Origin: Vanilla planifolia
Taxonomy: Eukaryota; Streptophyta; Magnoliopsida; Asparagales; Orchidaceae
Length of the DNA: 64,000 bases
Direction: 5' to 3'
Assembly: GCA_023846275.1 (NCBI GenBank)
Contig: JAIUJO010000226.1
Location: forward strand, 1 to 64,000
Shown: one piece after another, positions 1-14,159 of the stretch
How the letters are laid out: every line of letters starts with the position of its first letter
Numbering within the stretch: position 1 is the first letter of the stretch
Notes under the pieces: generated by a model
Databases searched by the model: none
The model's input: only the letters and a program-made list of their open reading frames with translations
Told to the model about the DNA's origin: nothing
Made by a program: the position numbers and the translations under genes

Positions 1-2924
1 TTCACACATGCACATGAATGCACATATGCCACACCACAAACAAGCATATAGACATGCTTAGATAGACACAATCACTTGTGCACACACATGCACAAGCATA
101 GGCACACACACCTAGACACATACTACCACTTAGCTACACACTCGTACAAACACACATGCACATTAATGCATGCACACAAGGGCACGAGCAATCACCCATA
201 CACACATGCACATACCTACACTAGAAAAAACACACATGCATGCAAAAATGCATGCACACACACAGGTTCATACACTCATACACATAAAATATATTCACAT
301 ACACATGTACATGAACATACACTCACAAATGTACACATACTAGCATGTCCACATTCACACATATGCATGCATAAGCACAACCACAAACATGCAAGCACAC
401 AAACATAGGCACACATGCAAACATGTTCGCACACACTCATTTGTGCACATGAATACTTAAACTTGTGTGTGCACATGAATACACACCCATGAACATAAGT
501 GGATGCATTCGTATGTCCACACATGCACCCATATGTACACACATAAATATAGATATGCACATGGTGGAAAACATACTTGGACATGGATACACACACATGC
601 ATGTACATGTCCACACATGAATGTCATAAATGAGCTTACACGCACACACACACATGCATGCACACTCAAACACACAAACACATGCATTCACTTGCATACA
701 CCCATGCTTGCTTGTTCACACATAGAAACATAGACATACACATCCATACATGCAATTACACACATGCACACAAACATACATGTAAGTACATGTAAAGACA
801 TACATATAAATATGAACACACATGCACAAACACAAACAAAAAAACACATACACACATGCATAGCTTGCACACTTTGCACAGCTTGTAGACTTACATAGCT
901 GGCATAGATGCATGCACGCACACACACATGCAAAAATAATATGTACACGTATGCACACACACCTACACACACACACATGCACATGCATAGGCACAAGCAT
1001 ATTCACACACACAGGCTCATAGACTTGCACATAGACACACACTTGCACAAAGCCAAGCACTTGCATGCACACACACAATCACACACACAAAAATATGAAC
1101 AATCATGAATGAACAACACTGATAGACACTTGTTCACACATATGCATGCACATGCATAGATGCAAATGCGATGCATACACTCATGCACACATACATATGC
1201 ACATGCACACATGCATATAAAGAAACACACACACACACACAATTGCTTTTACAAACACACATGCACACAAGCACATAGACTCACACACATAGATATAGAC
1301 ACACATAGTCATACAAGCACAGATACACACACACACATGCACACAAACACATATGCACACACACACATGCACACACAAGGTTTAAAGCACACACATGCAC
1401 ACATGCATGTACACACACACGCATGCCCCAAAGCACAAACACACAATGACACACTCATATGAATATTCTTACACACACATGTGAACCCATTCACATGCAT
1501 GTAGATGCACTCATGTACACAAGCACACATACTCACATACTCACACACTCACATGCACACACATACCTTCACACTAACAAGGGAAGACACACACTCGTAC
1601 ACATATTCTAATATTCCTACACACTCACTTACAGAAAAAATATATACCCATAAGAAAGAACTCACATGCACAAAGACACACACTCTGATATTCATGACAC
1701 ACACACAGATGCACACATACATACGTGCACACACCTACTTACACACACAAATGCATACACATGAACAAACCAATATGTGTAGATATTAGCAACTCTCAAT
1801 GACAAAAACACACATATGAATAAAAAAGCTACACATGAACACACAAACACACACATGCACAAAAAACATACACGCATGCAAAAATGCATATGCACATAAA
1901 AACATAACAAACGTGAATGTGGACAAAACAAACATATCAATACACAAAACCATGTAAACATATATATACATGAACAAATGCACACATAAATGCACATGCA
2001 TACATTACATATCCACACACATTCACACATAAATGCACAAACGAACACACACAGACATAGACTCGTATGCACAAATATACACAATATGCACATGCTTGCA
2101 AACACATGGTTTACACACCCCACAAGTGCATGCACACAAACATGCATACACATGAACACATATGCACACATAAAGGCATGCAAACACCCTCACACACACA
2201 CACACACCTTGCACATAAGAATGTACAAAACATACACTAAATTGCATACATGGACATACACATACATGCACATACATAAACAAGGATGCAAAACACACAC
2301 ACACACACACACACCAATGTATACACATGCGAACAAACATTCATGTATGTATGGACGCTCATAGACACACACATGCATAAGAACACTCACATGCACCCAA
2401 AACTAATCAACACACACACACACACACTTACATGCACATAAACTCACACACGTACACTCACACTCACACTCATGCATAAATATGTGGACACACACACTTG
2501 CACAGAGGCAAACACTCCAAAAGAAATGCACACACTCACATAGACACCATATGCACACACTTGAATACACAAGAAAACACATTCACACACATGTGCATGT
2601 GCCCACATGTGTACACACACACACAAAGACTTAGATAGATGCATGTACACAAACACCCACACACACACCCACAAGAATTGAAAGCCATGCATGCTCATAC
2701 ACCAACATAGATACACATGTTCATGCATACACACACACATGCACTCACAAAAGATTATGTAGATGTATACACACATGGACACACATAGACATGCACAGAC
2801 AACACCACACACACACATACACACACACCACCACACACACACATGCACAGATATACAAACCTAGAGACATTTATACACACATAAACATAAATACACACAC
2901 ACATGCATATGCTTGTAGACAAGC
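1..2924. repeat. Degenerate CA-type array, C/A-rich on + strand (block 1)
   Basis: The stretch is built from CA dinucleotides with scattered ATG, TAT and CATGCA steps, so purines and pyrimidines alternate for long runs. It starts at the window edge, so its true length is unknown. No unit longer than the dinucleotide is regular. The part at about 1,780-1,960 is somewhat richer in A and less regular. Open frames on both strands read only as low-complexity His/Thr or Cys/Val/Met strings and have no gene features. No gene is seen. Confidence 0.93.
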
Positions 2925-2950
2925 ACAACAACATGTGCATCTATGTGTGT
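2911..2950. repeat. Polarity switch 1 (C/A to T/G) with small hairpin
   Basis: GCTTGTAGACAAGC at 2,911-2,924 is a perfect 6-bp stem with a 2-base loop. Immediately after it the + strand changes from C/A-rich to T/G-rich, through ACATGTGCATCTATGTG. The change is complete within about 30 bases. The arrangement looks like an inversion or foldback joint within one array. Confidence 0.7.
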
Positions 2951-5083
2951 GTGTTCTTGTGCATCTATTTACATGTGTTTGTGTGTATGTGTGCTAGGGC
3001 CATTTGTGTGAGTGTGCACGTATGTGCATATATATGTATGTGTGTGCTTTTATGAGCATGTTTACATGTGTATAGGTGTGGGTCTAATATTATACATGCA
3101 TGTGGATGCATGAATGTGCTTATACATGTATGCATGTGCATGTGTCTACATGTGTGAGCTTGTGTATGTATGTTTATGTGCCTATTTGTGTGCTTGTGAA
3201 TGCATGTTCCTATGCACATGCATGCTCCTCTATGCATGTGTTCATGTAAGATCATATGCATATGTGTGTGAGTGTGTCTGCACGTGCGTGCATACATATT
3301 TGTGCACGTGTGCATTTGTATTACTATTTGTGTACATTCATGTTTATGCATATGTGTTCATGTAAGTGTATTTGGATGTGCATTCATTTGCTTGTGCATT
3401 TATGTGTGTGTGCATGTTTTTTGTGTGGGTGTGCCTATGTTTATGCTTATGTGTGCATGTGTTTATGCATATTGATGTGTGTGGAAGTGTGTACATATGT
3501 GTTCTTGTATTTGTGTGCATGAGTGTGTGCATTTATGTATTTGTGATTGTGTTTGCATTGTGTGTGTGTGTCTACATGAACATGCACGAATGTGTGTGTG
3601 TAGCTATGGGGATATGTGTACACTTGTATGCATGTGTGTATACATACGGGTGTTTGTGTGTGCATTTGTTTATTCTTGTTCTTATGTGTGGAGACAGACA
3701 TGCAATGCGTGTGTCTGTGGCTATGTGGATACATGTATTCTTGTATGCTTATGTTTGCAAGCATATAGGTGTTTGTGTGTGTATTTGTTTATTCTTATTC
3801 ATGTGTTTGCATGTATGTGCACTTGTTTTTGTGTGTGCATACCTACAAATGCATGCACATGTGTGTATTCATGTGTCTGTGCATGCATGTGTGCGTGTGT
3901 GCATGCATGCATAACTGTATGTGTTTTTCTGCATGTGTGTGTGGGTGTGAGAGTGGGTATGTGTGTGTGTGTGTCTGCATTTGTGAATAAAAATGTGTGT
4001 GCATGAGTATGCTTGTGTGTGCCTATATATAAGTGTTTACGTGTATGTATCTATGCATGTTTGTGTGTTGGTAAATGTATGTCTGTGTGCATGCATGTGT
4101 ATGTGTTTTTGCAAATGTGCCAATCTTTGTGTGGATGTGTGTGTGCATCTATGTATGCTAGTGCATGTGTGTATATGACTATGCATATGTGTGTATATGT
4201 ACATGCATATGTATGTGTGTGTGCATGTATGCATGTGCATGTGCATATGTGTGTGTGAATTATTTTTTGCATGTGTGTATGCATGTGAATTTTTATGCTA
4301 ATGACTTTGTTTCTATATGTGTTCTTGTGTGTAGGTGTAGGTACTTGTTTGAGTACTACCATGAGTGTGTGCATATGTTTGTGTGCATTTGTGTATATGT
4401 GTTTACATGTGCACATGTGAATGTGTGTGTTTGCACATGGGTGATAGCAAGTGTATGTGTGTATACGTGCATGTGTATATGTGTATGTGTATGTGCATTT
4501 GTGCATTTGGGATATGTGCTCGTGTTGATGTGTGCATGTGCATATGCATGATTATGTGTGTGTACAAGTTTTTTAGCATGCATGTATGTGGGTGTATGTG
4601 GTTGTGTTTGTGTCTATCCATTTGTGCATGTGTGTGTGTGAGAGTGCATGCATGTATGTGTGCATCTGTGCATTTGCATGTGTGTTTATGCATGGTGTGC
4701 ATGTGTGTGCATTTGTGTGTGTGTATGGGATTATGCATAGGTATGTGCATGTGTGTGTGCACTTGTGTCTGTGCATTTTTTATTTATGTTCATGTGTGTA
4801 TTTATTCATGTGTGTACTTGTATCTATGCATGTGCATGCATGCATTTGCATATGTGTAAGTGATTATGTGTGTGCATGCATACATCTTTGTGTTTGTATA
4901 AGAGCATGCACATATGTGTAGGTGTGTGTGAGTGTGTTTGTGCTAGCATTTGTGCATACATGTGTTCTTGCTTTTTGTGTGTGCATGTGCATCTATATGT
5001 GTATGAGTGTGTGTGTGTGTATGTATGCGAACATGCGTGTGGTGTACATGAGTGCATTCTTGTGCAAGTGTATGTGTGAGTGC

Positions 5084-5103
5084 ATATATATATATATATA
5101 TAT
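5084..5103. repeat. (AT)10 microsatellite
   Basis: Twenty bases of uninterrupted alternating A and T inside the T/G-rich block. It is the longest pure AT dinucleotide run noticed in the array. Confidence 0.95.
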
Positions 5104-6840
5104 GAGCAAATTGTGTTTATTTGCATGAGTTTGCATGAATGTGTGTGGGTGTACATGCATGTGCATATTTGTGTGCATGCATGTGTATGCAGTTATATTT
5201 GCATGTGTTCTTGTGTATGATGTGTGCCTAAGCATGTGCATGTGCTTGTGTGTGCATGTACTTGTCTAAACATGGGTGCTTATATGTGAGTACATACATG
5301 TGCGTGTGTGTCTTTTTGTGTGTGTGTGTGCATACATGTGAGTGTTCATGTATGCATGTTTGCATGTATGTGGATGGGTGCATGCATGCATGTGTGTGCA
5401 TGTGTATGCATGTGTGTGTGTGTGTGCATATGCATGTGCACATGCACATGTGCATTCATACAAGTATGTGTTTGTGTGTGTGCATATGTGCATTCTATCT
5501 ATGTATGGATATGTATGTGCATGTGTGTGTACATGCACGTGTGTACATGGTCATGTGTGTATGTGTGCATGTGCAAGCAAATATTTGCTTGCATGCGTGA
5601 GCATCATTTATTCATGCTTCTTTCTTTGGATGTCTTTGTTTAAGCATGTGTGATTGTGTTTGTGTGTGTGCACCTACATGCGAGTTGTGTGCATGGGCAT
5701 GAGTTTTTGTGGGGGCATGTGTGTTTGTGTGTACAAATATTATGCATGTGTGTGTAGGTGCGTGTCTACACATGTGAGTCCATGTGGCACATGTGTGTGC
5801 ATGAATCCATACATATATGCATTAGTGCTTATTTGTTCATGTGTGCTTGAGTGTGTGCTTGTGTGTGTGTGTGTTTTTGTGTGCATGTGTGTGCTTATAT
5901 GCATGTGAGTTTGCACACATGATGTTCATGTGTGTATGGGTGTTGTGCAAGCATGTGAGTGTGCATGCCTATGTCTATAACTGTGTATGTGATTATATGT
6001 ATTCACTTGTGTGTGCATGTTGTGTGTGCTTATGTGTGAGTGTATTTGAGCTCTTGTGAGTTTGCACACATGTTCATGTGAGTGTGTTTCCTTGTGTGCA
6101 TGTATGTCTTTGTCGGTGTGAGTGTGTGCATTTGTTGTTACATATGGGTACGAGTATGTGTGAGTGGTTGTGCACATGTGTGTATGTGTGCATATGTGTG
6201 TCTGTCTACTTTTGTCTACATGTGTGTATATGTGTGTATCTATATGCTTATGTGTCAATATTTTTATGCTTGTTCATGCATGCATGTGCGTGCATATATA
6301 TGTGTTTGTGTGTGCTTGTGTGTATGCATGTGTGTGTGCTTGATCTTTTGTATATGTGATCCTTTATGTATTTGTGTGTGTGTGTGTGCTTTAGTATGCT
6401 TGTGAGTGTATACATGTGTGTGCATTATTATGCAACTACATGTTTGTGCATCTGGGAGTGCATTCGACATGTATGTGCATGTGTTTGTGCGTGTGTTTAT
6501 GCTCTTGTGTATGTCTGTTTCTATGTGCATGTTTGTTCCTATGCATAAGTGTTTGTGTGCATGTGTGTTATATGGTGCATGTGTGTGTGTATGCATGCAT
6601 GTGTGTGTGTCTATGTATGTGCATTCACATGTCTATGTGTGTTTGTATGTGCGTGCATCTGTGTGTGGATGTGTGTGTCGGTATGTGTGGGTATGTTGTT
6701 ACATTTGTGTGTACATGTGTATGTGCATGTGTGAGTGTGTGTATGGGGACATGCATGTGTGCGTGTAAATTTGTGCATTTGTACATGCATGTGTTCATGT
6801 GTTTAAACTTGCATTTGTGCATTTGTGTGTTTGTGTGCAT

Positions 6841-6896
6841 AAGTGAGCTTTTATATGTGTGTGTGCACAAGTGAGCTTTTATATGTGTGTGTGCAC
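6841..6896. repeat. Perfect 28-bp tandem duplication
   Basis: Bases 6,841-6,868 and 6,869-6,896 are identical. Each begins AAGTGAGCTTTTATATG and ends in a TG run plus CAC. Perfect identity in such a diverged array points to a recent slippage or unequal-exchange event. Confidence 0.95.
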
Positions 6897-9455
6897 ATGT
6901 GTATGCATATGCATGGGTTTTGCCAGTGTATGTGTGTATATGTAGATGTGTGAGTATGTATTTGTTCTTATGTGCACTTGAGTCATCATGTGCATTTGTC
7001 TTTCTGTGCATGTGTGTATGTGTGCAAGTGTGTATGTGTGCATGTATTTAAGCTTATGTGCGTTGGATGTGTGTACCTGTGTTTATACATGTGTATGCAT
7101 ATGTGTAAGTGTGTGTGTGTGTTTATGCATTTATAGGCATACATATGCGAGTATGTGCATTTGTGTGTGAGCTTGTATGGGATTGTCTATGCATGTTGTA
7201 TGTCTACGTGTGTGTGTGTGTTTTGTATATATGTTCGTGCTTCTGTATGTGTGCATGTGTGTGTGTGTATGTGTGGGCATGTGTTTGTATGTGCTTGTGT
7301 GTGTATACATGAGTGTGCCTTTGTGTGGGTGTGTTTGTGTGTATATGTGCATGTGCGTGAATGTGTGTACATGTGCTTATGTGTGCATTCTGAATGTGTG
7401 TGTGCTTGTGCATGTGTGTGTGTGCAAGAGAATGTTTAGATGTGTGTGTTTGCTAGTGCATTTTCACTTGCCCTTGTGAGTATGTTTGTGTGTTCATGAG
7501 TATATGTGTCTGTATGGGTATGTATGCATGTGTATATGTGTGTGTATGAGTGCATATACATGAGTGTGTGTGCATGTGTATTTTTGAGTTTATGTGTTTG
7601 TTCATTTGTCTACGTGTGTGTGCTCATGCATGTGTGGGTGCATATTTTTGTATACATATGTGCATGTATTTTGTATGCTCATAAGTGTGTGTATAGGTGT
7701 GCATGCTTGTGCACATGTGTGCACATGAGTGTGCATATGTGTGTGTGTGTGTGTTCATGTGTGTGTAAGCGAGCATGTCTAGGTGTGCTTGTGCATTCTT
7801 ATGTGAGTGCATGTGCATATGTGTGTGTGCATGTTTGTGTATGTATGTACATGTGTATACACCTATGCCTATGCAAGTGGACATGTGCATGTGTGTGCAT
7901 GTGCACTTGTTTGCAAACATGAGTGCATGCATTTATGTGGCTATACCTATGTAAGCATGTCTATGTGTGAATATTTTTGCATGTGTCTATATGTGTGAGT
8001 GTGCATGCTTGCATTCGTGTGTGTGTCGACATGTGCATTATGCAATATGCATGTGTAAGCATGTGTGCAGATGTGTATGTTCATGTGTGTGTGCATAATT
8101 GTGTGTGCAAATATCCTTGTGTTTGTATGCATGTTTGTGTGCAAGCATCTGTGTCTGAACACATGTGTGCATGCATCTCTATGAATGTGTGTTCATGTTT
8201 GTGCAAGTGGGTGCACATGTTATGTTTGCATGTATATTTGTGTTTCTGTGAGTGTCTTTTTGTGTTTATATGTTCATGTGTGCATGTTTATTTATGTGTG
8301 TGTGCGTAGGTGCTCGTGTGTATGTGTGCTACAATTTTACATGTGAATGTGCCTATGACCATGTGTGCATTCCTATGTGTGTGCCCGTATGCATGCATCT
8401 TTGTACTCATGTGAGTGTGTAAGTACGTGTGTGTGTGCACACACATGTGTGAGTGTGTGCAAGTGCATGCTTGCATGCATTTCTGTATATATGTGTTTGT
8501 GTTTGTGCACGTGTGTGAGTGTTTGTGTATGTGTATGTGTGTGTGTATCTTTGTATGATGTGTCCTTGTATGCATTTGCACATGTGTGTGTGTGTGTGTG
8601 CGTGTGTGGTAATGTTTATATGTCCATATGTGCGAACATGTTTTGTGTGTTTTTTTTGGTATATCTACATGTTTGCATGTGTGTATGCAAATATGTGTAA
8701 GTGTGTGTGCATGTTTATGTGTGACTGTGTGTGTGTATGCTTGTGTGTGTGCATGTGTATGTTTGATCATGTGTGTGTTTGTGTGTGCACATGCATATGT
8801 ATGAGTGTTTATGAATGTGCATGGACATGTCCATGCATGTGTGCATATACGCATGTGTGTGTGTGTGTTCCTTTTTGTGCGCGTGTGTGTGCACTTGTTT
8901 TTGTGTGTGCATGCATGTGAACATAGATGCATACACATGTGTATGTGTGTGTATGTGTGTCTATGTGTCTTTATGTATGGGCATGTCTGTATGTGTGCAT
9001 TTCTTTCAATTTATTTGTGTTTCCACATGCATGTGTGTATGTACGTGGGCATGATTGTGCATGAATGTGTGTGCAAGTGTGTGTATGCTTGTGTATGTGT
9101 GATGTGTGTTCTTACATGAATGAATGTGTGTTTGTTTGCATGTGTATGGCTGTGTGTGTGTGTGTGAATGTGTATATGTGAGTGTGAGCATGTGTCTGTG
9201 TGCCAGCATATGTGCTTATTTATACATGCCTTCAAGTGCATGCGTACATGTTGGCATACTTGTGTGCGAGTGTTTGTCTATGTGTGTCTATTCATGTGAC
9301 TGCATGTGTGCACATGTGTGCGTTGAGTGCATGTGCATGTGCAAGCATATGTATGTTCTTGTGCTTGTGTATGTGTATGTGCACATGTGTGTGTATGTGT
9401 TTGTATGTGTGTGTGAGTGTGATTGCATGCATGTGTGTTTGCATGTGCTCGTGCA

Positions 9456-9483
9456 TGTGTGTGCATGCTAACATACACACACA
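9456..9483. repeat. Polarity switch 2 (T/G to C/A) centred on a foldback
   Basis: TGTGTGTGCATG at 9,456-9,467 pairs with CATACACACACA at 9,472-9,483 (11 of 12 positions) around a 4-base loop, CTAA. The + strand is T/G-rich up to the loop and C/A-rich after it, so the switch point is exactly at the hairpin centre. TG beside CA is complementary by nature, so pairing alone is weak evidence. The abruptness of the switch is the notable part. Confidence 0.75.
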
Positions 9484-10828
9484 CACAAGCACTTTAACAT
9501 GGATAGAGAGACACATGTACTTGCACACACACACATATACACACATGCACACACATGCAAGCAATTGGACACACGCATGCATACACATACAAGCATGCAT
9601 ACACAAACTCATACACACACACACACAAAAATGCTTATGAATAGGCACATACTCACACACGTGTAGATACATGCACCTGCACATGTCTAAAGTTTCTCAC
9701 ATATGCACATGCACACATGCACAAGCAAGGCACACATATGAGAATAAATGCAATAACACACCCACAAAAGTCCACACAGATACACATACATATACAAGCA
9801 TGCACATGAATAGACACTTGTATAAACACACAATGCATGCACACCTACACAAATACACAAATACTCATATAGACAAACACACACACACACATACACAACT
9901 CATGCACAAATACGTAGGCACAAACATGCACACACACAGATGTAAATGTATGGACATGCACACACCACTTGCATCTATACACACACACAAACAAACTTGC
10001 AGACATACACAGGTGAACACACTCACAAATATGCCCAAGTATGTGCACATGAACACATACACAGAAATTCATGCACATACACACAACACACACACACATG
10101 CACACATGAACAAATACATAGAAATTTATGCACATATAGACACGATTGCACATGCACACACCCATCCATTCAAACTCACACACGTGTACGCACCCCTAAA
10201 CACATGCATGCAAGTACACACACAAAAAAGCACCCCATATGCACATGCCATGCATTTTTGCAAACAAGCATACACACTTGCTTAAACAAGCACATCTAAC
10301 CATGGAAGCACACATATACAAACATACACACATGCACATACATGTAAACACACACACATGAACACTAACACATGCACAAACACACATGCACAAACACATA
10401 TATTTGAACAAGCATGCACTAGTACATGTACCATATGCACAGGCACTCACACACACAATTGTGCACACACACGAACCCATTTGTGCATGACCTACACATG
10501 TACACACAAACATACTCACACAGGCATGCATGATGAACGCATGCAAACACAGACATACACACATGCATAAACACACACACAAGCACATACACTAATGCAC
10601 TGAAATCATAAATATGGATATGCACTCACATGTGCACACATAGATGTGCATGCACATATGCTCATAGACACACACCCACACCCACATCCACACACACACA
10701 TGCTCATGTGCACACACAGACACACACATGTGCACTCAAGCACACATATGCAGATGCAACAAACACACATACATATGAACAAACGCACAAGTATTTGCAC
10801 ACATGCAAACACACACCCAAGCACACAC

Positions 10829-10852
10829 ATGCATATGCATATGCATATGCAT
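10829..10852. repeat. (ATGCAT)4 run
   Basis: Four uninterrupted copies of the palindromic hexamer ATGCAT, 24 bases. Every hexamer junction makes a further palindrome. Confidence 0.95.
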
Positions 10853-13800
10853 GGGCACACATACATAGAAAGACATGTACACTCATAGACACACACATGC
10901 ACATATGCATAAACACACACACATGCATGTATGCACATAAATGCACACATACACATACACACAGATGCAAAGAAGCATACACATGCATAGGTAAATACAC
11001 ACACGCACACTCATGCACACATGTAGAAGCACATACATGTAGATATACATATACACACTCACACGAATGCACACAAAAATGCTCAAACACATACTTGCAC
11101 ATATACACACACAAACACACACACACACACGATCATGCTCAAATATGCATACACATATGCACACAGACATGCACACACAAACACACAGAAATTAATGCAC
11201 ATGATCACACATATACATAAATATGAATGCATGAACACATATACATAAATATGCACAAACACATGAAAGTAGGCACACACATGCCCACAGGCATATGCAT
11301 ACACAAACATACAAGCACACACACACAAGCATACATATGCACCCATGCACACAAGGCACAAATAGGCACATACACACAGACATGCAAGCACACACACATG
11401 CACATGCATGAACACCCATGCACATACGCATATATGTGCACGTACACACACACACAGACGAAATCATATGAGTACGCACCTGCACACTTACACACATACA
11501 CAAACACTTGCATGTCCATGTGGATGCACTTTCACAATAGAACACATGCACACCTAAACACATACTTGCACACATATGTGCATGCACAAAAGCACTTGCA
11601 CACACATACACAAGGAAACAAAAGCACATACATGCTCAAACACACACACACACACACATGAATACACTTGCTTGCATGTATAGATGAACAAATGCATATA
11701 CATACACACAAACATATATAAATACACATATACATGAACACGTGTATACACAAACACATGCAAACACACACACACACACACACACTAATGCCTAGTTGCA
11801 TATACACTAAGTCACACACACACGCACACATGTGTGCATATGCACGTGTACTTGCAAACACACAAACATGCACATGCACATTTACCTGCAAATGCACCTA
11901 CATATATTCACACACATAGACACATACAGACATGCATATACACTTGCACCAAACATGGACATAGACATAAATATATTGACATAGGCACACATACACACAT
12001 ACATGCACAAACACACACGCACATATACACATGCACACACTCATCACAATGCACATGGACAAACACACACATGCACTCACATTCAAAGACATTCATGAAG
12101 ACAAATGCACGCTATCATGCATAGACATACACATTGGCACACACACACATGCACACAAGAATATGCACATATGCATACACACACACATGCACACATATGC
12201 ACACACACACACACAACTACACAAATCCACACATACACTAATACATGAACACTTACACATTCCCACACACACATGCACGTATAGACACACATTCACACAT
12301 GCATGCACACATGTATGGATAAACACATGCACATACACCTACACACACACAAAGAAGCACCCACGAATAAACAAATTCACATGTAATAAAACTCACACAC
12401 AGACATGCACACACACGCACTTACATACACACACTAAATGCACACATACACACACACAACATTGCACACATATGCAAACATATGCATAAACTTGCACACA
12501 AAAATGTGCACATGAACACACATGCACTCAGACATGCACACACATACCAAAACACATGCATACACTTGCATGCACACATAGACATAGACACACATGCATA
12601 AACATAGGCATACACATGCACACACATATGCACAAACACACATGCATGCACACACACACACATATACACATACAACCACACAAAAACCCACACACATGCA
12701 TAGGCACAAACACACATTAACAAGTATAGATACATGGGCATACACACACACTAATACTTAAGCATGCATGTTTGCACTCAAATTGTCACATACACACATA
12801 CACACATGCATGCACATCCACAACTATATTTTTATACACACACATACAAAGACACACAAACAAACTCACACGAATGATAAGAACATGCAAATGCATCCAC
12901 TAAGCAAATAAGCACACATGCACCCATACCTAGCATACAAGTGTACACACACACATGGACTCATAAATGCATGCAAACACATGGACACAACCACATGTGT
13001 GCATAGACATGCAAACATGCACAAATACACATGTACATAAACACACATAGGCAGATATGCATGCATACAAACACTGATACACATGCACATGCATGCATAT
13101 ACATGCACACAAATACATATGCTTTGGCACAGTTACACATGCATACACACATATACACATATGCACATGCACACAAACACAAACATATAGATTGAAGTAT
13201 ATAACAACAAATACATATGCACACATAAGGACAAAGATACTCACCCATATAGACATAGTCAAAAACACAAAAACACACACACATAGAAGCACACACAAAC
13301 ATAAGCATAAGCACAGGTGCACACTAACAGACACATACGTATGAACATATGGGCATGTGTGTACACACACACATACACATGCATCGCACACACATGTGCA
13401 TGTACACACACATGCACAAACACAAATGCACATGCAAATCTATACACACTCATTTGTAGTCACATGAACACACTTGTATGGAGACACACAACCATACACT
13501 TGCATATGCGCACACACATGTACACCTGCCCACACACGCACATGCGCATACGAAAGCACACATGTGTGCATATAAATGCACACATGCATGCACATGCAAG
13601 TGTGCATTCACATAGATGTACACTCGCACACAAACACATGCATAATAGGACCCACACGCATCCACACATTACCACAAGAAAACATGCACACATGTACGCA
13701 CAATCAAAAGCACGTAAATTTACACATGTAAACTTATGGACATGTAAACACACATATAGATGCACAAAAGATGACATACACACAGAACGCGCTCGTATGT

Positions 13801-14159
13801 ATACACACAAACATGTACGTATAGACATATTCACACATACTCTCACACACACAAAAATGCACGTGTAGTAGCACAAATGCCCATACAAGCGCATGTACAA
13901 TCTAGCCTACACACACATATGCATGCATAGACACATGCATGCACACACATGAACACATAGGCACATTAGGCACATACACAGGCAAACACAAGGACACTCA
14001 CATACATGCACACATGCACAAACATGTAGACACGCATGTACAATCACATATATACACTAATATTCACACACACACACACACATATGTGCTTTCATGTACA
14101 TTAACACACATACACACACATAGTCATGCATACACAGACACACACAAATAATAGCACAT

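Larger units (their letters stand above)
2931..9467. repeat. Degenerate TG-type array, T/G-rich on + strand (block 2)
   Basis: This is the same kind of sequence as block 1 but in opposite polarity: TG runs with CATG, TATG and GCATGC steps. A hand count of 9,361-9,420 gives 28 T, 22 G, 7 A and 3 C. Frames read as Cys/Val/Met strings on the + strand. It contains an (AT)10 run and a perfect 28-bp tandem duplication, listed separately. No gene, RNA gene or transposon is seen in it. Confidence 0.93.

Noticed and set aside
8288-8938. His/Thr-rich 216-codon frame (- strand) as a possible metal-binding protein
   Set aside because: Pure low complexity from the C/A strand; no start context, no conserved spacing and shadow frames on both strands.
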